Below the pieces are notes generated by a model. It searched no databases. It saw only the letters and a list, made by a program, of their open reading frames with translations, and was not told the DNA's origin. From Nymphaea colorata (lineage: Eukaryota; Streptophyta; Magnoliopsida; Nymphaeales; Nymphaeaceae): 64,000 nucleotides of DNA. The stretch lies in contig NC_045148.1 in NCBI RefSeq assembly GCF_008831285.2, forward strand, positions 8,311,001 to 8,375,000, read 5' to 3'. Below, in pieces: positions 35,030-47,670 of the stretch (position 1 is the stretch's first letter; the number at the start of each line of letters is the position of its first letter). Made by a program: the position numbers and the translations under genes.

Positions 35030-38000
35030 TATGAAATCTTCCAATAAACACAATTATGTTCTTGGAACACATGTTTCTAAAAAGTGCTTCAAGCACATTA
35101 TATGATTATCAACGGTGTTTTTAGATCCAACAACTAAAAACTGGGAATAATCACACTATATTTCTTGGGCCAAAATATGGTCTTGATTCATGTATTTCAG
35201 AAATATGTGTTCTGGGAATGCAGTCTTCTTCTTATCGAACACCTTCTGTAATTTGCAACCTGTAATAAAATAAATATGGATAAGGTCATGATCACTTGCA
35301 GTAAGGTCAAAGCGCTACATGGCAAGGAAAACCTGGTTAGCTGGCATTACCAACCACAGCTCATTCAAGGGGGTAGTAAGTATAGAAAAACTTTATTTCT
35401 TTCTTATCATAAATAAAAAAAAGTACTTTCAATTGTTCAAGATAGTTCTTCCTTTAATAGCATCTTAAGATAGTGGAGTCTATACTAATCAAACATAGTG
35501 CTTAGAGGACTTAAGAAGAACTGCATATTGAAGACTTTGGAAAAAATCATCAGAAATTCACATAATTATGTCCATTATATGAAGTCCCATCTCACACATG
35601 ATCATCACAACGATGAAAAACACTCGATCTAGAATAAAATGAGAGAAAAAGATATAGAATCAATCATTTGTATATGAATCTGACTTACTGCACAAGGCTA
35701 AAATAATATGGCTCATTGCATCATAAAAAAGGCAGCTAAGCTACAAGAAACCAATGTCAAACATTAAATATTAATCTTTGACCCATAATTCATAAAAGGG
35801 AAGATGGCTGACCAAATCCACAACTTTAATTGCCTTCACCATTGAATTCGATCTGCTTCTTCTCTACCAATATGAAATAAGAACTAACCTTTATAGTTAC
35901 TCAAATCTCATTATAATCTGACACATCATGATGGAAGAAACGTCCTAACACCCTTTGACAGAAGGCATGTTCTAAATATTTGTCAACAATATCGTGCATA
36001 TATTACTCTGCACGCTATATGTATCACAGAATATCAATATTGAATCATCTCCTGCCGTTCATTAGATGATGAACGGCCACCAACACAACGATAATCTGTT
36101 CTTTCATACGAACAAGAAATGATCCCCACTGCAGATTATATAAAGAAGAAAGTAGAGAAAATTTCTTCATATAAAAAGAAACCTTTTTACTACTAACAGT
36201 AAAAAAGATTAAAAGTATCCATATCTCTAACTCGTGGCGCAAACTATTACGTGATCAGGAATACGTGGCCAATTGTTGTGTTCTGCGATGCCTTTTTAAT
36301 TAATCGAGAAGAATCCCTGGCACCAACCTCATATTGTCAATCTCCCCACCTTACATTTGGCAGACTTTTGGTTGGTGAAGCCTTAAAGTTGTTTCTAACC
36401 AATCCCAGAGCTACACTTATAGGAATTAACCCAGTCCCCAAATGGAACAGTGAATTCTTGAGGATTTCTTTTCACTTCAAAAAGTTTACCAAGTTTCATC
36501 TTGCAAAGAAAACAGTAAATTTCACATCAAAACTTCTTTAACTAATAGTTAATTGTTCAGTGACATCAAAATCAGTCCGAATCGGTCGATTTGAATCAAA
36601 TGGGCAGCAAAACCGACTGGATTCCATGACAGATGCAAGAGTGCCATGTGTCAACTATAAATTAATGATTTCTATTCGTAGAATCGGGAGCCTCACCGAT
36701 TCGGTTCACGAGTCGATCTGGTTGAGCTCGCAATGTGGTGACTCATGACGATGATCTTAATTAATTGACATGATTTGTATAGTTGTGCTCTTTTGATTTG
36801 AAAGAGTTGATTTGATTAGCAGCCAATTAACGATGAACACTGCAAGCGGGCTGCTGCTCATGCCCACTTGACTAATGCCTGTGGTGGGTGCCACGGACTT
36901 TATGAGAGACCTAAAGGGCTTGACACCTGTACCTGGTCAAAGTTACCGATTTATATCACTAAGAAATAACTATTATGATGCTTAAAATTATTAAATATTG
37001 TGAGATATCTAAAATATTAATATGCCATATATGTAGCAGTCACATCTCAAAACCAAGTTCTTCAATTTACTGCAAAATTAAACTTGCTCTAGGAAGGAAT
37101 ATGTGCATACTGATCTTTGTGACAATGACATGAACACAGTTTTCAAATCCAAGGGATCAAATCGCAGAAACGTCCGGGCCCAAAGATATTTGTAAAGTGG
37201 GTCTCTAACTAGAGTTGAAAACAAGTCGGATCGAGAATATATAAGTACATTAAAAGTTAGGCCACATCATGTGTTTCTCTACGTTGTAGAAAATAACACA
37301 ACCTTCAAATTAGCCCCCAAAAAACTTAGTATAGCTGGTTGGACTGGCCGAGCAGTGACAGAACAGTCGTCAGTTTGATTTTTATGGATGCTGCTTTCTT
37401 TAACTGCAAATCATATGTATACGATACTTAGTTTAACTGCAAATAATACGTACACGATACTTAGTTAATGGATGTCTTGCTTCCCACCTAAGTCCTGAAG
37501 GGGCTCTCCACTCACAAACTAGATTGAGCTTTTTTGCATTTTAAATCAACTATGGACAACCAAGGCCTTTGTATCAGAAGGTTGTTTCAAGAAGGCCTTC
37601 AAATTACATCGGATTTGAGATCGAGACAGCCAAAAAACATACATGAGATCTGCACCTGGGTAGCTATAGCTAGCTAGGTCCCTTAATGTTCTCAAATATC
37701 ACCTGGCACATGACCGGATCCAGGTTGGAATCTTGGATCCAACCGGACGTTACCTGGATCCGCATGCACCATGCAGCCTTAATCAGTGGGTTCACTACTT
37801 CTTTTTGGGGCACCGTTTGGCATGTCCGGATCCAGCAAAGATCTTGTCAATGGATATCAGGTCCAATCAAACGAATCAGGACAGGCTGGGCTTCTTGGAC
37901 CACAGCCACTCACTGGTCCCAAGCATACGTAATTTCAATGTGAAATTTACAGATACCCTTTCCTAGATTCCACGCTCATATATCCATGAGGATCCATTAA

Positions 38001-38500
38001 AACAAGATATCAAAAGTGTTGGGCTAATTAATTAACACATCACAGTAGAGCGTGACCCATTATTGCCATCATTTTCTTGATTTGCCAGTAGAACACAACC
38101 ATGTAAAATTCTGACTAAGATGCTTATTTGAGATATGAAACTCTAAGTCTTAAAGTCTTAAAATGAGTGTATCATAGCTGGTATGACGGGTGGGGGTGCA
38201 TAAAAGACATGTCAATTGTTTAATTTCCTTGAATGCTATTTTTATGGACCATTAACGTTGAGATCATGACATTCAAGTTGAATGGTATATCATACTACCC
38301 AAGTCTTACCTCAACTTAAGACAGTCAGACCCTGTTGGCGGCAGGAGCAACAGAGGAGAAAACCTTTAGGTCTTTTTCAAGCAATTGGTTGTTAACCTCT
38401 GGCATATCTGCAAGGATAGGGAACTCCAAAAACTGATTGAGCTTGGTAAGTAAGTAGTTTATAAAGTATATTGAAGAAGAGTTCAAATTAAAGATAAGCA
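35030..38500. other. intergenic, no gene seen
   Basis: AT-rich. It holds a 9-bp perfect hairpin at 36,054-36,077 (GCCGTTCAT/ATGAACGGC), a 33-bp tandem pair at 37,401-37,466 and clustered GGATCC sites at 37,714-37,760. No recognisable coding region. Confidence 0.5.
37401..37466. repeat. 33-bp tandem duplication
   Basis: taactgcaaat(c/a)atacgatacttagtt-like units occur twice in direct succession with a few differences. Confidence 0.85.
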
Positions 38501-38903
38501 GTGGGGCGGGATCACATTGAACATGTGAGTCTTCTCCAACCATCGGTCAACAAGTTCGGAACGCGTGTCCGGTTCGGTGCCGCCTCGGATCGGCCCCACC
38601 GAGACGCCGCACAGGCGACTGCAATCTTGGAAGAATCGTATTGGGGAGAGGGATGCGTGTTGAGGTGTTTCCTCCCAACCAAATGGGAGCTGCCCAATGT
38701 GAATCCATGGAAAAGGCAACTCGCTGCCCATCTCTCTTTCTCATCCTTGAACCATGAAAAAGGTCGGGAGTTGCTTTCGCAGATCAAATGAAAGCGCATC
38801 GCAAAGAGGACACGTTGATGGAGGGAAGACAAAAGTGTTGGCCGGCACCGATCTTGGTTGACTTCTCTCTTTCTACCTCCCTCTCTCCCTTCAGAGCAGC
38901 CCC

Positions 38904-38911
38904 TATTTATA
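38904..38911 (+). promoter_or_regulatory. candidate TATA box of the MYB gene
   Basis: TATTTATA lies 262 bases upstream of the ATG in a CT-rich leader context. If used, the transcript would start near 38,935 and include the short upstream frame at 38,937-38,963. Confidence 0.45.
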
Positions 38912-38936
38912 TCTTCAATGCTTCAGCAGCACCAGC

Positions 38937-38963
38937 ATGCGGCCTCTTGCAGTACCACCCTGA
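38937..38963 (+). promoter_or_regulatory. short upstream open reading frame in the MYB leader
   Basis: An ATG followed by 7 codons and TGA (MRPLAVPP) lies between the TATA candidate and the MYB start. A second ATG at 38,918 opens a longer upstream frame but may precede the transcription start. Confidence 0.3.
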
Positions 38964-39172
38964 GAAAAAAGAGCTCCCCTTCTCTCTCACACATAGAGAA
39001 ACACAAAAGGTTAAAGAGTTGGGAGATTGTCTAAAGGAAGTTGAAAGGTGTGAGCAAGGAGGCCACTACCTGATTTCTTTCTGTGTCTCTCTGCCGATTG
39101 CGTTTCTGGTTTGAGTTGAAGACATTTTTCGAGAAAGACCCACAAAGGAGAGACTTGGGAGGTGGTTTTGAG

Positions 39173-40664
39173 ATGGGGAGATCTCCTTGTTGTGAGAAGG
39201 TTGGGCTGAAGAGGGGGCCATGGACGCCGGAGGAGGACAAGAAGCTCATTGATTACATTCAGAAGCATGGGCAGGGGAATTGGAGGACTCTTCCTAAGAA
39301 TGCAGGTAACCTTCACGTCAAGCATTCAATCTCAAGAAGCAAAACGAGAGTAGAAAACAAAGAAACTGTAACATTTCCTCCATCAAAAAATTGTAATTAG
39401 CCTCAAAGTTTCAGTTGGTTTAGTATACTGTGATGAGATTTTATGTCCAAAAGTCAAAGCTTGTCATCTCCCACCAACTCTCCCACAGGAGAACTGATCG
39501 TTTTCCTTTTCTCTGACAAGATTTTTTTTTTTCTCTTTCAAAATCTCTGTAGTTGGTATGGTGAAAATTTGTATTCGTCCAGGATAAAGTTAGTCCTCTA
39601 CCAAAGTGATTCAATGAATCAATGTCATTCTAACTAAGTATCTATTAGACAAAAAGAAATGATTAAGAGTTTTGTGTTCACTTTCAGGGCTATCAAGGTG
39701 TGGGAAGAGCTGCAGGCTTCGGTGGACTAATTATCTAAGGCCAGATATCAAAAGGGGGCGATTCTCCTTTGAAGAAGAAGAGGCGATCATCCAATTGCAT
39801 AGCATTCTTGGAAACAAGTAAGCGGACATCTCATTTAGTTGAACCAAAAGATAGCAAATATTTCATCATAGTTCCAAAGAATTAAATTGATGATTAACAA
39901 TATTTAATTTATTGTCATGTTACTGAAGGTGGTCGGCCATCGCTGGACGTTTGCCAGGAAGAACAGACAATGAGATCAAGAACTACTGGAACACCCACAT
40001 ACGGAAAAGGCTTCTGAGAATGGGAATAGACCCGGTGACCCACAGGCCTCGACTTGATCTTCTGGATTTATCAAGCATAGCCGCTCTTTTTTCCTCTTCT
40101 CTTAATCATGGAGCTGATCCCCTCGTCAACTCTGAGCTACAAAAACTGGCTGCTTCAAATCTTTTACCGACAATTCTAAGAAATAACACAGGTTTTGAGT
40201 ACAGCCAAAATTTCATGCCTGATCTGGAGAGCTGCTCTTTAGGCCCTCAGTTTGGGAACCAACAGCAAGTTTTTAACGACACCTCAAACTTTTCTTCTTT
40301 CCCAAATTGCAGCAACACATCAAATGAACAGTCTTTGAATGATCTACAGTTCATTCAAGGGGATATCAGCAATCAAGTTTTGGCCAATCCCCTTGGTTTT
40401 GATACCCAACCGAACCGACAGGAAGATTTATCTTACCTGCTTGATAATATATGCTATCCTTCGTCCGATAACCCGATCATAGCAGACCCTCTAACAGATA
40501 TGGCCTCTACTTTTCAGTCAGAAAGCCAAAGTTTGAACTTCTCCTCTGCGTTCTCCACCGCCAACTCGAGCCCAACGTACGTCAACGGCTCGAACGAAGA
40601 TGCATATGAGAGCTACAGAAGCAGTTTGCTGAATTTTGACACCACTCAACTTATTGGAATGTAA
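39173..40664 (+). CDS. R2R3-MYB transcription factor, MYB41/74/102 - MYB53/92/93 type
   Basis: A nuclear DNA-binding transcription factor. Exons 39173-39305, 39688-39817 and 39929-40664 have sizes (133, 130 and 736 nt) and phases typical of R2R3-MYBs and encode 332 aa. The start [17 protein letters not shown] is canonical. R2 covers about residues 14-61 with Trp17, Trp37 and Trp57. R3 covers about 67-112 with Phe70, Trp89 and Trp108. The R3 helix reads [14 protein letters not shown] and lacks the leucine and Arg/Lys of the bHLH-interaction signature, so partnership with R/B-type bHLH proteins is unlikely. Right after R3, [19 protein letters not shown] marks the clade of Arabidopsis MYB41/74/102 (subgroup 11) and MYB53/92/93 (subgroup 24). 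These are known for suberin, cuticle and stress regulation. The Asn/Ser/Gln-rich C-terminus is likely an activation region. Which of the two subgroups it belongs to cannot be settled by eye. Confidence 0.95.
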
Positions 40665-42280
40665 TTTTTCCTTTTGTTCTCTTTAACTTTCTGTTATCCT
40701 TCTGTAAAAAAATATTCGAATTATACATTATACGTGTTCTTTTTTACTCCCCATCTTCTCTAATCTCCAGTCCCTTGCACACACACACACTCCCTCTCCC
40801 TCGTGCCTCGTACTTCCGCATCGATCTTAAGCTAGTTATCTTGATTAAGATTCCCAGACTGAAATGAACAGATGGCGTTCATACAGTTGTGACATTCCTG
40901 GCAGTAAAGTTTGCATCAGAGGAATTGATGCACCAAAGACGCGTGTATCGTGTAGAATAATCAGGAATAAGCTTAAAATATATATTTCCTAATCATTGAG
41001 GAGCAAGCATTGAAATTGAAGTCAAGATCTTTACTTTGAAAGAGGTTCAGATTTCATTATTGGCTGTTTAAACTCCAAGTTGCCTGTCAGGAAGAAGAAG
41101 ATCCATGCTCATAAGATTCGCATAGAGCTTCTTCTATCTGCTATTATTTATTTCAAATCAAGCTGCAGGTTCATTGAGAACAGTAAACCAGACGGTGCTT
41201 CATGAGAAAATAAGCAATTTATTGGCAATCCCCACGTATATATTAGGTAATAACGAAGTTGCAGAATAACAAATCAGAATTCCTTCTGTTTACATTTTTA
41301 TTTTTGTTCTTCTGCTAGTAAAGGTGCTGAGCTACGAATCCTACGAGTACCGTTTCATGTTTTCATTAACTTCTAGAATAAATGGGCCGCAATACTCAAT
41401 ATCACAGTTAGTCAATTTATCAGCACAATATTCTTATATGAGAAAAAGTACGCCCACTGAATAAGCCCACAGCATGCATTTTCACCGTTACAAAGGTCAA
41501 TATATTTTATTGTATGCACTGTTTTTTTGTCAAAAAATTGGCAATAATCTAAGTTTACGTTGTTTGGTGATGACACCAATAACATACTGCCGATATATCG
41601 GCTTCAAATATTGAGATTATATTCACAACATTCAAATGTTATAATGTTTTATAATCTAGATCCGCTGAACAGTATGTTACTTTCCAAACAACTTCAGGAG
41701 GTTGAATCCTTTGCACTCAACAGGGAAATTGAGGAAAACCCAAATCCAGATATTCATACTTAAGTTCACGATTTTCAGAGATGATTGACCGATGAGTCGA
41801 AACAAAAGGACGGGGAGAGCTGAAAAGGCAAAACTGTCCTTTTATAAAAAGGGACCACGCCAGTCACGTTGATTACTGGGCCCACATTTTTTTTTTCTTC
41901 CAATAGCAACACAGTGATGTGCCAGTGGGTCCCACCGGAGGAGCGTAAGTAAGAACTTACTCGATCAACTGTTATGCCGCCAACAAATCACCGCCGGTCA
42001 CAAATGACCACTAGCGGTCAAGTAGCACACGGAAGCATGACGTCATCAGTTCAACTTGGGTTTTGCCTAGCTTGATCATAACGTAAAAGTATGCCCGCTT
42101 GCATTTCCTTGTTCCAGATTTAAGTTAATCAAAGCAAATCCAAGGTACAGAACCCATTCCATTAGATCAAACTGGATAATTAATTCGGATATCTGTTCCT
42201 ATGATGATTCATATTCTATTCTGAAAAAAGAGCTTACAAATCTAACATCATGCATGATAAGTGAAAACTCTTCTGACCTT
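40665..42280. other. MYB 3' flank and intergenic DNA, no gene seen
   Basis: A CA run lies near 40,779-40,789 and a TGACGTCA palindrome near 42,038-42,045. A 67-codon frame at 41,560-41,763 is judged fortuitous. Confidence 0.5.
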
Positions 42281-43190
42281 GGGTCGGGGCGAGAACTAGG
42301 ATTTTTTCGTTGCAAGAATTGAACTATAGTTTCAAAATTTTAACAAGAACCCGAATTTAAATTTTTTAAAATTTTCATATACATTTTTAAATTTTTTAAA
42401 AATCTGAATGGGGAATCAAGGCCACTGGGGACCCCTTTTACCTCCACCCTTGCTTGGGACGGTTTGGTTCAAACATTAGATAACATCATTAGATAACATC
42501 CTGCAAAACCCATCACATAATCTTTTTCACCTTAATATGAGAAAAAAATATGGGGGCTTTTGATAATATTAATATTATGTTAAGCAGATACATAAAACAG
42601 TAACATATCTTTGGGGTAAATAAATCACAAAGTAATGTACTATTACTGTTGCCAAATGTCAAAGAGGCCGAAACCCCTCCTCCTTTCCCTTTTCCAAGAT
42701 CCAAGGCTCGTGAAACACTAACACAGTATTCTATAATGTGTCTCAAAAATTGTAGCAACTCCCAAGGGATTAATTTGCGAAACATTATACTAATATTCTT
42801 GTTGCCAAACACCTATAGAGGTTTTCTTAGATCTTGCATCATAGTAAGCCACATGTATAGAAAATTAGATCCTAACTAATGGTAGAACCACTGGTCACAT
42901 CCCTCAGATACTCATATCCAAAGTCTTGTCGTATACACTTGTAAACAACACGCTAAGGGCTAAATATGAGCTGAGCATTTCAGCCTTTTCTCAGAAATAT
43001 TCGACCTCGATGGGTCGCCAACTTATGGTAGATCGTGAGCCATGTGTTAGAGCTTAAGAGGCGCATAACATTTCAAGCAAAGTAAGCAATGGCTGGAAAG
43101 ATGAGGCACATGGAGGCGCTGATGCGACTTGCGGGTACACAGCTTCTGAGAAAAACCATGACCAAAGTTTGTACGTATTTTGGGAGTTTT
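42281..43190. other. intergenic with decayed short-element remnants
   Basis: 42,286-42,460 resembles the GGGGCGGAGCC-ended family (GGGGCGAGAACTAGGATTT ... CCTCCACCC). 42,456-42,830 is bounded by GGACGGTTTGG and GTTGCCAAACACC, like a Tourist-type element, with an internal CTGTTGCCAAATG at about 42,648. No coding region was recognised. Confidence 0.4.
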
Positions 43191-43194
43191 TTTT

Positions 43195-43440
43195 TGAACC
43201 CTAACATATGAAAACCTAGTTATATGTGTTAGTTATGCGTGTCGTATTGTCGCGCAATTTTTCCTCAGCTAGTACAGTTATTTATTAAAATACCCTTAGT
43301 TCACCTGAAAAAAAAACTTTAAGACAAAATTAAAAATGAAAAAAAGTAAAAAAAAAATGTGGAGGATATTTTTTTTAATAAGTTGCTAAATGTTCTTTCT
43401 CCCTTTACTGCACACCGCACGTAACTTTCTGTCCTTAACA
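43195..43440. repeat. dispersed repeat, copy 1 (related to 48,900-49,135)
   Basis: It shares, in order, aacctagttatatg, gcgt(t/g), ccttagttca, aaaaaactt, gacaaaatta(g/a)aaatg, tttttttaata and ctttactgc..cacgtaactttc with the segment at 48,900-49,135. The two have diverged noticeably. No coding potential. Confidence 0.7.
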
Positions 43441-43911
43441 TGAGCTCAATCAGGTTTTACTAGAGATCTCATATTGATGTATTGAAAATATGGGGACAAT
43501 TAGCGACAACAGCAATAATTGGGAGTGGTTAGGACGAAGGCCCTACTGGCTTTAATGTCTTGCCCATGAGTTTGGCTCAATCATGCCAACCCATTTTATT
43601 GGGTGATAAGCACTAGACCTTCAGATAAGCCAAACAACTCATGCACTACTGGCTTTATATATATATATGTGTGTATGTTTGTGTTGGTGCGTAATTTTCA
43701 AAAAGATGAAATCCACTGAACCGAGAAGAGACTGGAATAGTACCTAAAAACTATTTTTATATTTCTCAAATTAAAAAACTAAAGCGTGAAATAATATAAT
43801 AAAATATTTTTATTCATAAAAATGAAAAAATAAATCAATTAGAGGGTTCATGAAAATCATAGTGTTGGAGCTCAATTTAAAACATTGAATTTACATGTTG
43901 GAACTTGATAC

Positions 43912-43990
43912 AGCTGAGTTGAGTTGTACGAGGCTGCTCCACAAGACTCATAGCTGAGTTGAGTTATACGAGGCTGCTCCACAAGACTCA
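43912..43990. repeat. 40-bp tandem duplication
   Basis: agctgagttgagtt(g/a)tacg followed by aggctgctccacaagactca is repeated once with a single difference. Confidence 0.95.
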
Positions 43991-44172
43991 GGTTACATGG
44001 AAAAAAAATTATCTCTACCCTTGGTGTACGTGCCTAGAAACTCGATTCAGACTTCATCTTTTAAGCCTACATAGTTGCAATATAACACGTAAGTGGATAC
44101 GCTTGATGACACGTTAGGATGCATTTTACGTTAGTCACTTTGGTTGTTGAACAATTTCTTGGTGATATATAT

Positions 44173-44226
44173 ATAGCAGCATTCCTAGACAATATATATG
44201 TAGGTCATAGCAGCATTCCTAGACAA
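44173..44226. repeat. direct duplication of atagcagcattcctagacaa
   Basis: Two exact 20-base copies are spaced 34 bases apart and separated by a TA-rich spacer. Confidence 0.9.
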
Positions 44227-44587
44227 ATACTTTGACAAACTGAATAGCCTGGCGCCTAACATAAATCTTGGAACTATGTGTGCTCAATATAAAGGTAAGT
44301 TTTCTGCACTTGCACTTGTTTGCTAATAATTCTACTTAATTCCGTGCAGTGTCGTCGAGTGTAAGAGAACGTTGTTATCTTATATACAAGTTTGATAGCT
44401 TATGATACATCAACGTTGACAGGCATTCAACCAAATATCGTTTCAAAATTGAGCACCTAAATCTGCCAAAAAATTTGGAGTTTGCCTTCGTGTTTGGCAT
44501 ATTTTGGATGAGTTGATCCTTAGCATGTTTGCGCCTGGACAACCAGATCCTAAACAATTATGCCATATTAGCAAGCATAGTATATGT

Positions 44588-44661
44588 TGTGTAAGTAGGA
44601 GTATTTCATCCTACTGCCTAACAGTGTGTAAGTAGGAGTATTTCATCCTACTGCCCAACAG
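44588..44661. repeat. 37-bp tandem duplication
   Basis: tgtgtaagtaggagtatttc followed by atcctactgcc(t/c)aacag is repeated directly with one difference. Confidence 0.95.
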
Positions 44662-44669
44662 CCCTTTTG

Positions 44670-45430
44670 GTCGAAACCTTCATCTTTCCTCCTATCCGTT
44701 TAATATAAAAGTCTGCTTTCGTTGCATTGTGTTACACCTGCTATGCTTCAAGTTGCATATATGTGCGTTCTTTTTGTAGCACATGAAGTTGATGCTTCGA
44801 AAACTCAAAATCAATCCTTCAATCTCGTCCCATCTATTGCACCAACCCCTTTGGAGATACCAAATATATATATGACTATCTTTCCACGATAACTAGTAAA
44901 ATTTTAAACTCAAGGTGGAACGTAACATCTTGAGGTCAAACTACAATGCAGCTGAAGAGGAAAGCTTGAGTAGATTTAGTGGCCCTTCGGGCATAGATAT
45001 GACATATTTAGTTAGGTATGACATATTTTGGATGTATATGGTTCAAGAACCTTGGAGAGAGCGAGCTGGTGGCATGATATAGGCGAGCCTCTCATTTTCC
45101 AACTTAGTTAGGTTTCTCTCTTAACTTTGGCCTTACGGAAGGAGGAACATAGCAGTACCTTTTGAACTCGTGAAGCCTATCCAGCTTGGTAATCTTTGCA
45201 AGTCACTTGTCACAGACGATCAAATCTCCTGTAGGCTGTAGGCCGAGGTGGAAACCAACAAAGCTCGTTTTCTTTGTTCTTTTACGTTGAATGCTCATCA
45301 TGTGACGGAAAGCACAATTTGACTACAAATCGGCCTCGGTTAAAAACTGAAGTGACAGGCGCAGTGGTGGGCACTCATTTACGATTGAGGGACATTAATT
45401 AAAAAAGAAATTAAATCTTTATGAGCATGC
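44670..45430. other. intergenic, no gene seen
   Basis: No recognisable coding region or element end. Confidence 0.45.
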
Positions 45431-45435
45431 GCGTG

Positions 45436-45468
45436 CACACACACACACACACATATATGTGTGTGTGT
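45436..45468. repeat. self-complementary (CA)n-TATA-(TG)n microsatellite
   Basis: A CA run, a short ATATAT centre and a TG run together can fold back on themselves. Confidence 0.9.
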
Positions 45469-45559
45469 AGAGAAATTCCATCTTGTTGTTCACCAGGCGT
45501 TACAAAGTTAGAGATTGTTACATGTGCAATAGGGACGGTTTATGATGCAACAATGATTT

Positions 45560-46320
45560 TATAGTATTTTTTTTATAATTTAACTGTGGTACTTTTAGTG
45601 TTAGATTTTTAATTTTTAGTTACCCCGACAACATCTAACTAACACATAAGGTAAAATTGTAACATGTATGAGCAATTGTAATGCCGAGTTTCTAGAGTTC
45701 AGTCCGTATTAAAGATTTTTGAATTTTCAAATGCTTAATAAGATTTCGTAATCATTTTGGGTTGGAACTGAAATGACTAACCTAGTCATTACAGTGGTAT
45801 CAGAACTGGTTAAACATTCATACCTAAGGCCTAATGTATGTAGACATATGTAAGGATAGACATCGGGCTGGCCGTGCCTGATTTGAGTTCGGGCTCAAGC
45901 TGGCCCATGCTGGTAGTCCAGACCAGATTGGGCTTGGGCTTAGGCTAGATAAATTTTAATAATATATATACATATATATATATAATTAATAATTTTTTTT
46001 ATTAGACCCAGCTTGGCCTGCTCGATTCAACTCGAACCTAGAACCGAAACCAAGGCTTTTCAAGGTCCGAGCCCTGCCCAAATCGGGCTGGGGTCCTGCC
46101 GGGGCCTCAGCTTTGTGCCAATTCTTAGATGCACATGCTTTAAAGGGCTGGGGGCCTAAAAGCCTGCCGGGGTCTCATTTTTAGAGTGTAGTCTCATATT
46201 AAAGGTGGAGAAGAAACCTCAAGAGCTTATAAATTGAGTTTTTAAGTGATTGGGTTGTCTTAATTGTTAGCTTTTTTGTTGAAAGTAAAATCAAAACTGG
46301 GGTTAAAATCGACAGATGGA
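45560..46320 (+). mobile_element. LTR retrotransposon fragment with tRNA-Met-like primer site, plus an inverted-repeat insertion
   Basis: TGGTATCAGAAC at 45,795-45,806 matches the tRNA-Met primer site (TGGTATCAGAGC) at 11 of 12 bases and follows an LTR-like AT-rich stretch. At 45,867-46,105 lies a GC-rich-ended, AT-centred segment with ends TCGGGCTGGCC and, on the other strand, CCAGCCCGATTTGGGC. This resembles plant MITEs of the GGGCCGGGC type. No gag or pol is recognised. Confidence 0.4.
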
Positions 46321-46352
46321 TCATTACAGCAGTTGCCTACTTGCCTACACTG

Positions 46353-46354
<2 letters not shown>

Positions 46355-46437
<83 letters not shown>
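46355..46437. repeat. long (AT)n microsatellite
   Basis: About 83 bases of uninterrupted AT dinucleotides. Confidence 0.98.
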
Positions 46438-46439
<2 letters not shown>

Positions 46440-47670
46440 ATATGAAAAGCAGGTCGGGGACACGAAAAGCCGCCGAGTGGAGAAGCAGCAGCATGTCCCT
46501 CGTGTACGCATTCAGGCACCGGCCCCGCCCACCTGGTGGGTTTAGGGTGTGAACTTAGGGTACTTGTTTCCCTGACCAACTGCCTCGTATTTAGGGTATC
46601 TTCCCATCTAAATCTTAATTGCATTTGAGTCCATGTGCTGCTGCATCATAGGTCTACAACTTTTTCGGCTCGGAGGCACTTGTGAAACAAATTAATACAT
46701 TGTGACCACAAAAATGTTAAAGTAGCTGGGACCAATAAGCAATAAAAAATTACGTGGGTTTGTGTGGGCAACTGCCTACATAAGCTGACATGCATGGCTC
46801 TGCCATGTAGACTCTGATTGATTTCGCCTGCGGCGGATTCAAATCCAATCCATTCACATCTCAAGTGTGGCTAGTGACTACCATGCACTTATCCGTGTCG
46901 GCCCCTATGTCATGCTGATGCCAAAACATAAAATATCTAGCGTTTGATGGCTCAGAGCTCGCTCATTTTGCGACTGTGGCTGGTTCATGACCTTGACTAC
47001 CTGACCGACCAAGCCAACAACTCCTTCCTTACCTTGACTTGCATGTTCAAAAAGCACAACTTTGTCTCTTTCTTCCTGTGGCCCTCCTTTTCTTACTTGT
47101 GCGTTGGCGCCTTTACAAGAAAAAGGCTTTCTGTCTCAATCAATTTGACTTGATCCTTTCCTGTGGGCGCTGTTCTTTGTGGCTGACGATGCTTCTTTGG
47201 TCTTGCTCTACATTATGGCAGGGTTGACGCGTGCTCATTAAGCAGCGCATACTAATTATAAGGTTGTGACAATCTTGTAAGAAATGTGTGTGGTGAAAGT
47301 GAAAGAGAAAGTGAAAGTGAAAGTTACTTAGAAGCTTTTATTACTATTATGCATGTACATGCGCAAAAGATAACACATCAGTAGGGAGGAGTTGGAGTTG
47401 ATAAGGAAGATTCTGGAGGAGGCATCGCTGCATGTTCCGGCCGAACACGTGCTTAGCTCGATTTAGCTTGCATGACCCCATGCCAGCGGTTTACGTACAT
47501 AGTAAAAAAAATGTTTTTGTAATTTAAAAAAAATTGTTATTTGTAGTCGTTTCACTTGTTTCTTATCAAAAACTTATCTTTTTTGTTTTGTCATTAATCA
47601 TATTGCTTCATAAAATTTCGTGCACAAGAAGTACGACACATATAATGTGCAAGTGCCAGAGAAGAGCCTA
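46440..47670. other. intergenic, no gene seen
   Basis: A remnant of the CAGTGGCGGAGCCA family (GTGTGGGCAACTGCC ... GGCTCTGCC) lies at about 46,763-46,805. A GTGAAA-type hexamer run lies at 47,292-47,323. Short open frames show no family resemblance. Confidence 0.45.

Noticed and set aside
38512-38832. 106-codon minus-strand frame and its plus-strand counterpart upstream of the MYB gene
   Set aside because: A local GC-rich patch opens frames on both strands at once, with no family resemblance or splice logic. It is treated as MYB promoter and flank.
39011-39325. 104-codon minus-strand frame
   Set aside because: It is the complement of MYB exon 1 and its leader.
45436-45468. CA-TATA-TG palindrome considered as a regulatory hairpin or terminator
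   Set aside because: Simple microsatellite composition explains it, and there is no neighbouring gene.
46316-46624. Frames made of Tyr-Ile repeats
   Set aside because: They are translations of the (AT)n microsatellite.
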